Shown one piece after another: positions 1-5,933 of a stretch of DNA of 14,947 nt. The translations under genes and the position numbers were made by a program. The DNA comes from an uncultured Lautropia sp. GTDB lineage: Bacteria; Pseudomonadota; Gammaproteobacteria; Burkholderiales; Burkholderiaceae_E. Under the pieces are notes generated by a model. It was given only the letters and a program-made list of their open reading frames with translations, was not told where the DNA came from and did not search any database. Within the stretch, counting starts at the first letter, position 1, and each line of letters opens with the position of its first letter. The stretch is from assembly GCA_938046755.1 (NCBI GenBank), contig CALIXC010000215.1, forward strand, positions 1 to 14,947, in the 5' to 3' direction.

Positions 1-372
1 CTTCTGCTTCTGCTCTTCAGTGCCAAAAGCCTCGATGGGCACCATCACCAGCGAGCCCTGCACGCTCATCATCGAGCGGTAGCCGGAATCGACCCGCTCG
101 ACCTCGCGGGCAATCAGCCCGTAACAGACATAGTTGAGCCCGGCGCCACCGTATTCCTCGGCGATGGTGGGGCCCAGCAGGCCCAGCTCACCCATCTCGC
201 GGAAGATGCTCACATCGGTCTTCTCATGGCGGAAGGCCTCCTGCACACGCGGAAGCAGCTTGTCCTGGCAGTAGGCACGGGCGCTGTCCTGCACCATGCG
301 CTCGGTATCGGAAAGCTGCGCATCCAGCAGCAGCGGGTCAGCCCAGTTGAAGGGGGCGCGATGGGAAGCCAT
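1..372 (-). CDS. gcdH: Glutaryl-CoA dehydrogenase, amino-terminal part (runs off the left edge)
   Basis: The 124 codons present encode the start of an acyl-CoA dehydrogenase-family flavoprotein. The enzyme oxidises and decarboxylates glutaryl-CoA to crotonyl-CoA in the cytoplasm, in lysine, tryptophan and benzoate-type catabolism. Visible family features are the opening FNWADPLLLDAQL, the segment GLLGPTIAEEYGGAG near residues 65-79, and VERVDSGYRSMMSVQ near residues 91-105, which is characteristic of glutaryl-CoA dehydrogenases rather than other acyl-CoA dehydrogenases. The usual QSSLVM reads QGSLVM here. The ATG at 370-372 is preceded by AAGGAG (complement of 380-385) seven bases away, which fixes the start. 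It is divergent from a LysR gene, a common arrangement for regulated gcdH genes. The catalytic glutamate and most of the FAD-binding region lie outside the window. Confidence 0.93.
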   Translation of the reverse strand, partial: MASHRAPFNWADPLLLDAQLSDTERMVQDSARAYCQDKLLPRVQEAFRHEKTDVSIFREMGELGLLGPTIAEEYGGAGLNYVCYGLIAREVERVDSGYRSMMSVQGSLVMVPIEAFGTEEQKQK

Positions 373-404
373 GGGTCGTCTCCTTTTCATTATTCCTTGC
401 GCGC

Positions 405-433
405 ATTCTAGCGACCCACAAAAGCCACCTCAA
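405..433 (-). promoter_or_regulatory. Probable sigma70 promoter of gcdH
   Basis: On the minus strand a -35 box TTGAGG (complement of 428-433) is followed by a 17-base spacer and a -10 box TAGAAT (complement of 405-410). Each box matches consensus at four or five of six positions. A transcript would start near position 398, giving a leader of about 26 bases that contains the AAGGAG ribosome binding site. Spacing and position are ideal, but this is assigned by eye. Confidence 0.55.
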
Positions 434-440
434 ACGACAT

Positions 441-451
441 TTATGCAGTAA
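441..451. promoter_or_regulatory. Candidate LysR-type binding site between gcdH and its divergent regulator
   Basis: The interrupted dyad TTATGCAGTAA (TTA-N5-TAA) sits just upstream of the predicted gcdH -35 box, centred about 48 bases before the predicted transcription start. That is where activating LysR-type regulators commonly contact DNA. The dyad is short, so this is only a candidate. Nothing else in the 255-base intergenic region stands out except a perfect 12-base palindrome, CCGGGATCCCGG, at 521-532, and short CAAGCCT-like direct repeats just before the LysR start. Confidence 0.25.
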
Positions 452-627
452 CCTGTGCGATTCAGGAACTCTGGGATTCTTCTCCCCGGCCCCTTCAGCC
501 CCGCAGCCCATCCCGAAGCTCCGGGATCCCGGGCCCTGCGTCAGCCGCCCGGGCGCGCACGACCGCACGTTCAAACTCCCACGCGTCCTCTCGCCCCAGC
601 CTCAAGCCTCAAGCCTCCAACCCCATC

Positions 628-1521
628 ATGCGCAAGAAGATCCCCAGCACCCACGCCCTGCTTGCCTTCGAGTCTGCGGCCCGCCACCAGAGTTTCACGC
701 GGGCTGCCGAGGAGCTGGCGCTGACCCAGAGCGCCGTCTGCCGACAGATCAATGCGCTGGAGGACTACCTGGGCGTACCTCTCTTTAGGCGTACCCGGCG
801 GGGTGTGCAGCTGACCGAGGCCGGACAGGACTACAGCCGGCAGATCGGCCCCCGGCTGGACGCCCTGGAACAGGACACCCTGGCCGTGATGTCGCAGCAC
901 GGCACCGGCAGCACGCTGGATCTGGCCGTCGTGCCCACCTTCGCCACCCGCTGGCTGCTGCCGCGCCTGGGCCGTTTCCAGGCCCGCCAGCCCGAGGTGA
1001 TCGTGAACCTGCACACCCAGACCCGCCCCTTCCTGTTCGACCAGACCGGCTTCGACGCCGCCATCTACTTCGGCGATGCCGGCTGGCCGGGCACCGAAGC
1101 ACATTTCCTGATGCACGAATACCCGGTGCCGGTATGCAGCCCCATCCTGCCCGGCGTGCAGCCACACATGACGCCCGAGGCCATTGCCGAGCTGCCACTG
1201 CTGCAGCAGAGCACCCGTCCCTACGCCTGGCGACAGTGGTTTGCCGCCGCCGGCGTGACCACACCCCGCGCCATGACCGGCATGCGGCTGGAGCTGTTCT
1301 CAATGCTGGCCCAGGCCGCCATCGAACGGCTGGGCGTGGCGCTGATCCCGCCCTTCCTGATCCAGCAGGAGCTGGCCAACGGCAGCCTGATCAGCCCCTG
1401 CCCCCAGAGCATGCCCAGCTCACGCGCCTATTATCTGATCGTGCCCGAACACAAGGCCGAACGGCCGGCCCTGACGTGCTTTCGGGAGTGGCTGGTGGGT
1501 GAGACCAAAGAAAACGCATGA
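628..1521 (+). CDS. LysR-family transcriptional regulator, divergent from gcdH (GcdR/GcvA-like)
   Basis: This 297-residue protein has the normal length and order of a LysR regulator. A winged helix-turn-helix spans about residues 5-64 (FTRAAEELALTQSAVCRQI, then LEDYLGVPLFRRTRRGVQLT), followed by a long linker helix and a periplasmic-binding-protein-like effector domain from about residue 92. The opening MRKKIPSTHALLAFE resembles the GcvA subgroup. A cysteine replaces the serine usual in AVSRQI. The divergent neighbour gcdH and the shared 255-base region suggest it controls gcdH, probably responding to glutarate or glutaryl-CoA as reported for GcdR proteins; this is inferred from position. No good Shine-Dalgarno sequence precedes the ATG, and the region just upstream carries short direct repeats. 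The 112 bases after the stop hold no recognisable terminator. Confidence 0.9.
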   Translation: MRKKIPSTHALLAFESAARHQSFTRAAEELALTQSAVCRQINALEDYLGVPLFRRTRRGVQLTEAGQDYSRQIGPRLDALEQDTLAVMSQHGTGSTLDLAVVPTFATRWLLPRLGRFQARQPEVIVNLHTQTRPFLFDQTGFDAAIYFGDAGWPGTEAHFLMHEYPVPVCSPILPGVQPHMTPEAIAELPLLQQSTRPYAWRQWFAAAGVTTPRAMTGMRLELFSMLAQAAIERLGVALIPPFLIQQELANGSLISPCPQSMPSSRAYYLIVPEHKAERPALTCFREWLVGETKENA

Positions 1522-1633
1522 ACAAAAAACGCTCATGAGCCTTTGACGAATCAGATGCCGCCCAAATGAAGAAATCCACCCGACTGAAGATGCAGAAAGT
1601 GGAAATGCTGACCCCCAATCCATCAGGCTTTCT

Positions 1634-2128
1634 TCAGAAAGACACCCCATTGAGAGGGATGTACAAGCTCATCGGGGAATCGGAGAAGCCGATGAAGCCA
1701 TGATGCAGATAGAACTGCCGTGCTGCGTCATCCTTGGCATCCACCACCAACGCATAGGCGGCCACTTGCGCCCGAGCCTTCAGGCAACGATCCACGGCGC
1801 AGCCAAGTAGCAAGCGCCCCAGTCCCCGGCCCTTCTCCCGTTGATCGACAGCCAGGCGCCCAAGCCGAAAGCAGGGAATTGGATATCGTGGCAAGCGCTT
1901 CTGCTCGGTCGTGCTCAGCACGTTGCTCTCGACCTCGGCCGCACTCAACGTGTAGTAACCCAGAATCCGGGCCGGATGCTCGCTATCCGTCAATACGAAA
2001 ACCGAGCTGACGCCTCGTCGCCGATGCTGATCGGCGTAGCGCTGCAAATAGTCATTCAGCGCATCGACACCGCAGTCAAAACCTCGACGGTCGTGCAGCC
2101 CTGTGTCCAGCGCCCTCTCTTCAAACAC
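1634..2128 (-). CDS. GNAT acetyltransferase toxin of a type II toxin-antitoxin pair (TacT/AtaT-like)
   Basis: The 164-residue product matches the size and architecture of GNAT toxins that acetylate aminoacyl-tRNA and so block translation. The acetyl-CoA pyrophosphate-binding loop is QREKGRGLG at residues 96-104, preceded by the beta-strand FRLGRLAVD. The carboxy-terminal AARQFYLHHGFIGF carries Tyr140, in the place of the tyrosine important in TacT-type toxins. The start is a GTG at 2126-2128 that overlaps the antitoxin stop by eight bases (GTGTTTGA), with AGAAGG about nine bases upstream, so the two genes are translationally coupled. Family membership is clear; the exact tRNA target cannot be read from sequence. 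All core motifs look intact, so the toxin is probably active and in need of its partner. Confidence 0.9.
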   Translation of the reverse strand: MFEERALDTGLHDRRGFDCGVDALNDYLQRYADQHRRRGVSSVFVLTDSEHPARILGYYTLSAAEVESNVLSTTEQKRLPRYPIPCFRLGRLAVDQREKGRGLGRLLLGCAVDRCLKARAQVAAYALVVDAKDDAARQFYLHHGFIGFSDSPMSLYIPLNGVSF

Positions 2129-2393
2129 GACGCACCTTCTCGCGGGCTTCGGTCAGTGCTTTCTCCAGCGCAGCATTCGGCTTGAAAGCACCATCCAGAG
2201 CCTGGTTGAAGGCCTCGAAATCACGCTGGGAAAGACTGATGCGGGTCTCTCGTGCCAGCAGCTCCTGCGCCTTCTCCTTGGCCGCCACACGCACGAAGGC
2301 GGCCATGGTCGTCCCCATCAGGGCCGCCGCCTTGGCAATCACGTCCTTCTCTTGTGCGTCGATCTTCAGGTCAAAACGGGCTGTGGTCTGCAT
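2121..2393 (-). CDS. DUF1778-type ribbon-helix-helix antitoxin (TacA-like)
   Basis: A 90-residue protein with an amino-terminal ribbon-helix-helix fold (ARFDLKIDAQEKDVIAKAA, then GTTMAAFVRVAAKEKAQ, residues about 5-45) and a charged, helical carboxy-terminal half (residues 50-90) expected to wrap and neutralise the GNAT toxin. The ribbon-helix-helix dimer would bind the operator just upstream and repress the operon. The reading frame stays open further upstream to 2561, but the ATG at 2391-2393 is chosen because AGGAGGAAG lies just before it, the palindromic operator and promoter lie before that, and the upstream extension (Arg/Pro-rich) does not look like protein. It is the first gene of the operon and overlaps the toxin gene by eight bases. 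Confidence 0.92.
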   Translation of the reverse strand: MQTTARFDLKIDAQEKDVIAKAAALMGTTMAAFVRVAAKEKAQELLARETRISLSQRDFEAFNQALDGAFKPNAALEKALTEAREKVRRV

Positions 2394-2408
2394 GAGCCTT
2401 CCTCCTGA

Positions 2409-2446
2409 GGTACGGTTTTTTACCGTACCCTGAACGTGCTTGTCAA
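2409..2446 (-). promoter_or_regulatory. Toxin-antitoxin operon promoter with embedded autoregulatory operator
   Basis: On the minus strand a perfect consensus -35 TTGACA (complement of 2441-2446) is followed, 18 bases on, by TAAAAA (complement of 2417-2422) as the -10. The -10 lies at the centre of a perfect inverted repeat: arms GGTACGGT (2409-2416) and ACCGTACC (2422-2429) around a five-base spacer. The antitoxin Shine-Dalgarno sequence and ATG follow directly. Ribbon-helix-helix antitoxins of this class repress their own operons through such palindromes, so the layout implies that antitoxin binding excludes RNA polymerase. The function is inferred; the repeat and boxes are read directly. 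Confidence 0.7.
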
Positions 2447-2668
2447 GATCTTCGAATCCGAGCCAGGAGAGCCGGAGCCTGCGTCTGATCGACGGTCTGA
2501 TCCTGACCGGACGACACAGGCACGCCCTCTCCACAAGAATGAGAGACGGGAATGGCGGCACAGTCCTCGTGGCCCGGATCTGGTAGTGTCTGGCCTTTTC
2601 CAGGGCAACGCCCCATCTGAGGGCGAGGTGTTGCCGTTGAACGTTGAAGCCAGCCCCTCTCCGCCCGC

Positions 2669-4264
2669 ATGAAACCCACGACCCTGCACTGGAACCTGTC
2701 CCACAGCTATCGCTCGCTGCCCCAGGCCTTCTTCTCGGACGCTCAGCCCGCCCGCTTCCCCAAGCCCCAGGTTCTGCTCTTCAACCAGCCGCTGGCCCGT
2801 GAACTGGGGCTGCTGCCGCCAGAAGACACCACTGCGCCTGATGCCGGCGCCAATGCCAGTGCAGCCGCCCATCCGGCAACGCCGACGTCATGGCCGGATG
2901 ACAGCCCCCTGATGGCGGAAGCTGCCGACTTTTTCTCGGGCAACCGGTTTCCCGAGGGGGCACAGCCGCTGTCGCAAGCCTATGCGGGCCATCAGTTCGG
3001 GCATTTTGCGATGCTGGGTGACGGGCGGGCCACACTGATCGGCGAGCAGATCACGCCGGATGGGCAACGCATCGACATCCAGCTGAAAGGCAACGGACAA
3101 ACGCCCTATTCACGCCAGGGCGACGGCAAGGCGGCGCTGGGACCGATGTTGCGCGAATACCTGATCAGCGAAGCGATGCACGCGCTGCACATCCCGACGA
3201 CGCGCAGTCTCGCGGTCGTCATCACCGGTGACCGCATCCATCGCCGCGGCCCGAAAACCGGGGCCGTGCTGACCCGAACCGCCCAGAGCCATATCCGGGT
3301 CGCCACCTTTCAGTATGCTGCAGCCCTGCGGGACGTCGCCGCACTGAAGGCGCTTGCCGACTACACCATCGAACGGCATTTTCCCAATATCCGCACCGAA
3401 ATCGCTGAGAATCCGCAGCTCAACCCCTACCGGCTGATGCTGCGCCGGGTCATCGCGCGCCAGGTCGCCCTGGTGGCGCAGTGGCAATCGGTGGGCTTCA
3501 TCCACGGCGTGATGAACACCGACAACATGGCCATTGCCGGCGAGACGATCGACTACGGCCCTTGCGCCTTCATGGACACCTATGATCCGGATACTGTCTT
3601 CAGCTCGATCGACCATCAAGGCCGCTACCGCTACAGCAACCAGCCCCCCATCGCGCACTGGAACCTGACCCGGTTGGCCGAGACCCTGCTGCCGCTGTTC
3701 AGTGACGATCAGGACGAGGCCGTCGACATGGCCAAGGAGGAACTGCACGCCTTCGGCGAGCAGTTCGAGGCCTGCTACACCCGACGCATGTGCCAGAAGC
3801 TGGGTCTTTTCGTCCCGCAGGATGCAGAAGTGCCCACCAGCGACCAGCTTCTGGCCATCGATCTGCTACAGCTGATGCAGAATCACGAAGCCGACTACAC
3901 CAACACCTTCGTGCGCCTCACGCTGGATAGGGACGGCCAGGATGGCCACGATCTGGATGGCACCGAACCCCTGTTTTCCAGCGAGGCCTTTTCCGCCTGG
4001 AAAACCCGCTGGCATGCGCGGCTCGATGAGCAGGCACAGAGCCGACAGGAAACCGCCGCACGGATGAAATCGGCCAACCCGTTCGTCATCCCCCGTAACG
4101 CCCTCGTCGAAACCGCCCTGGAGGCGGCCGAAGCACACGACATGCGTCCCTTCAATGCGCTGCTGTCCGTCCTGCAGCATCCATTCGCCCTCGAATCAAA
4201 TATTCGGGCCTATCAGAGGGTTCCGAAGGACAGCCGGGGATACGTGACTTTCTGCGGAACCTGA
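2669..4264 (+). CDS. selO: SelO/YdiU-family pseudokinase protein AMPylase
   Basis: The 531-residue product belongs to the SelO (YdiU, UPF0061) family, which has a kinase-like fold but transfers AMP from ATP to Ser, Thr or Tyr of target proteins, with links to redox stress. Conserved blocks are AYAGHQFGHFAMLGDGRA (about 104-121), QLKGNGQTPYSRQGDG with Lys140 (138-153), LTRTAQSHIRVATFQYA (201-217), HGVMNTDNM (279-287) and the metal-binding DYGPCAFMD (295-303). It ends in TFCGT, keeping the carboxy-terminal cysteine (Cys529) that corresponds to selenocysteine in animal SelO. An Ala/Pro-rich insertion at residues 52-76 makes it slightly longer than usual. The start ATG lacks a strong Shine-Dalgarno sequence. 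The 239 bases between the upstream operator and this gene show nothing recognisable. It lies alone between the toxin-antitoxin operon and convergent minus-strand genes. Confidence 0.95.
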   Translation: MKPTTLHWNLSHSYRSLPQAFFSDAQPARFPKPQVLLFNQPLARELGLLPPEDTTAPDAGANASAAAHPATPTSWPDDSPLMAEAADFFSGNRFPEGAQPLSQAYAGHQFGHFAMLGDGRATLIGEQITPDGQRIDIQLKGNGQTPYSRQGDGKAALGPMLREYLISEAMHALHIPTTRSLAVVITGDRIHRRGPKTGAVLTRTAQSHIRVATFQYAAALRDVAALKALADYTIERHFPNIRTEIAENPQLNPYRLMLRRVIARQVALVAQWQSVGFIHGVMNTDNMAIAGETIDYGPCAFMDTYDPDTVFSSIDHQGRYRYSNQPPIAHWNLTRLAETLLPLFSDDQDEAVDMAKEELHAFGEQFEACYTRRMCQKLGLFVPQDAEVPTSDQLLAIDLLQLMQNHEADYTNTFVRLTLDRDGQDGHDLDGTEPLFSSEAFSAWKTRWHARLDEQAQSRQETAARMKSANPFVIPRNALVETALEAAEAHDMRPFNALLSVLQHPFALESNIRAYQRVPKDSRGYVTFCGT

Positions 4265-4313
4265 GGGCGCGTACGGACGGGGTGACGTCAGGTGCGGGGC
4301 ATGGAAAACGCGG

Positions 4314-4397
4314 CCGCAGCACAAGCGCATTCTGCAAACCGATAGCCAGGATGAGACTGAGCCCAGCAGTGAAGCCGGTCAGAATGGCATCATTCAT
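4314..4397 (-). pseudogene. Amino-terminal remnant of a LysE/ArgO-family amino acid exporter
   Basis: Starting at an ATG at 4395-4397, 28 codons read as the first membrane helix of a LysE/ArgO exporter, including the signature GLSLILAIGLQNALVLR. Intact family members continue with a basic QGLRRE-like loop and five more helices, about 200 residues in total. Here the similarity stops abruptly after LVLR. The frame stays open into unrelated sequence, running across the selO stop region to 4152. The rest of the gene is absent, so this is a truncated relic, not a small gene. Its start overlaps the stop of the upstream AlbA_2 gene by eight bases, as if the two had once been translationally coupled. 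The 49 bases between the breakpoint and the selO stop hold nothing recognisable. Confidence 0.72.
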
Positions 4398-5847
4398 TGC
4401 CCATTCTGGACAGGCGTGCCTTGCCTTTCTCGGTCAATCGATACTTCTGCAGGCGACTGTTCGGTTTTTCCGGCAAGGTATAGGCCACCTCGTCGGCAGC
4501 AATCAGTCGGCGCATCGACTCATCCAGGTATCGATTGGGTCGGGTACGCCCCAAGGCCTTGGCAATCTCGATCTTGGACAGCGGGGTACCTTCCTTCAGG
4601 ACATGTAGAACCCGCCAGCTCACAGAAGGCCCATCTTCTGACTCTACCCCTGACTCTACCCCTGACTCTACCCCTGACTTCGCCGGGGTCTTCATCAGTC
4701 GATTCTGGCCAATGAACACGGTGATCCGCAAGTGCATGCCGATCTCTTCGATCACCGGCTCGGGCAAACCAAGCTCGCTGGCCTCCCGGAACATCCGACG
4801 CACGCCACTGCCCCATTGTTCGATGAGGCCCAGCTCACGAAATACCCGGGCAATGACGCGATTGCGCAGGTTGGAAACCCCCTGGCGCATTTCCTCGATG
4901 GTCATACCCGGCACCAGGATGCCCGGACTCTCAACTTCGATCCGATCATCGAAGAAGGCCACCCGTATCGGTGCACCAGGGTGCGAATAATCGGCATGAA
5001 CCAAGGCGTTGGTGACGGCTTCACGCAGTATAAGCAACGGGATGCTCCAGACATCCTGACGCCGGACGTTCGAGAAATCCGCACCGCGTATGGCGTGCTT
5101 TTTCAGAAACAGCATGACCTGCTCGACACAATCAGGCAGGCTTGCATGGATCTCGACATGATCGAATATATGAGCCTTGTCGACACCGATGAACCGGCCA
5201 CACTGCACCCAGGCATCTGGGAAATAGGCGCCTCGATCCTTCCCGAACAGCAGCATGCCGCCCTTGCTGGGTACCAACCTGCCTTGGTCACGCACCAAGA
5301 CCCGCAGGCTCAGCAACGCCTGCTCATCCAGCTTTCGCCGATCACTGAACAGACGCTGTGCTGCCTGGATATCCAGATCATCCGGCCCCAGGTCCGGCAT
5401 CGGCATTTCGTCGAACACGATGCCTTCGGAGGTACGCCGCAACTCGGCTGTCAGCGCTGATCCCGCCTGTCGATTGCTGGACCCTAGGCGAACATAAACG
5501 CCGTCCGGCTGCCCTTCCGACTTGAGGTAATAAGGCCGATTGCTGCCCGGAAAGACCTCCACGGCCAGGATGCTCCTGTCCTGCCAGCTCAGTATTTCCA
5601 CATTAGGCACCAGACGGGGGGCGATGGCATCACCGATCAGATTGTCCAGCCGCTCCTCGTCATCCAGCGGCTGCTCCAGACCGATCACTGTCCGGTCATC
5701 TGCCACACCGATCGGCACGATTCCTCCAGCCGAGTTGGCAAAGGCCACCAATGTCTTCAGCAGGTTCCGGGGTGATGACAGGTCACGCTTGAATTCCAGC
5801 GTCTTGCCTTCCGGCTGTGTCAGCAGATGTTCGATAGCAGAACGCAT
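4390..5847 (-). CDS. AlbA_2 (Schlafen-like) domain, GHKL ATPase domain and winged-helix protein (COG2865-like)
   Basis: This 485-residue protein has three parts. An AlbA_2/Schlafen-type nucleic-acid-associated domain comes first (TLEFKRDL, then LVAFANSAGGIVPIGVADD, about residues 12-138). A GHKL-type ATP-binding region follows, with REAVTNALVHADYSHPG as the N box, VESPGIL, and EQWGSGVRRM as the glycine box (about 265-355). A carboxy-terminal winged helix (about 411-480) ends it. Such proteins are annotated as putative transcriptional regulators or ATP-binding proteins, are often found in variable genomic regions, and mostly have no proven role. The start is the ATG at 5845-5847, since GGGAGGGG (complement of 5853-5860) lies at good spacing; a GTG at 5881-5883 would add 12 residues and is less likely. 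A tetrapeptide repeat, SGVE, links ATPase and winged helix. The gene is unrelated to polA upstream. Confidence 0.85.
   Translation of the reverse strand: MRSAIEHLLTQPEGKTLEFKRDLSSPRNLLKTLVAFANSAGGIVPIGVADDRTVIGLEQPLDDEERLDNLIGDAIAPRLVPNVEILSWQDRSILAVEVFPGSNRPYYLKSEGQPDGVYVRLGSSNRQAGSALTAELRRTSEGIVFDEMPMPDLGPDDLDIQAAQRLFSDRRKLDEQALLSLRVLVRDQGRLVPSKGGMLLFGKDRGAYFPDAWVQCGRFIGVDKAHIFDHVEIHASLPDCVEQVMLFLKKHAIRGADFSNVRRQDVWSIPLLILREAVTNALVHADYSHPGAPIRVAFFDDRIEVESPGILVPGMTIEEMRQGVSNLRNRVIARVFRELGLIEQWGSGVRRMFREASELGLPEPVIEEIGMHLRITVFIGQNRLMKTPAKSGVESGVESGVESEDGPSVSWRVLHVLKEGTPLSKIEIAKALGRTRPNRYLDESMRRLIAADEVAYTLPEKPNSRLQKYRLTEKGKARLSRMGNE
4639..4674. repeat. Three perfect 12-bp tandem repeats inside the AlbA_2-family gene
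   Basis: The unit TGACTCTACCCC occurs at 4639-4650, 4651-4662 and 4663-4674, followed by a half copy (TGACTT). On the coding strand it encodes the tetrapeptide SGVE in tandem, in the hinge between the ATPase region and the winged helix. The unit is a multiple of three, so copy changes by slippage would keep the frame and alter only linker length. Confidence 0.9.
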
Positions 5848-5933
5848 TTCACCCCTCCCGTCTTCCACAGGCTTTGCCGACACATCCAGGTAGCACGCAT
5901 GATACGTACATCGCTTTCATCGAACGTCTACGC

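Noticed and set aside
521..532. Perfect palindrome CCGGGATCCCGG in the gcdH-LysR gap as an operator
   Set aside because: It is far from the predicted gcdH promoter, made of common GC-rich words, and does not look like a LysR site.
571..1167. A 198-codon minus-strand frame opposite the LysR gene
   Set aside because: No domain signature; the plus strand encodes a complete LysR protein over the same bases.
1628..1641. CTTTCT-TC-AGAAAG inverted repeat across the toxin stop as a terminator
   Set aside because: The stem is A/T-rich with a two-base loop and lacks a T-run, so it would not be a stable terminator.
2394..2561. Upstream extension of the antitoxin frame
   Set aside because: It would run through the promoter, operator and ribosome binding site, and its Arg-rich product does not resemble the family.
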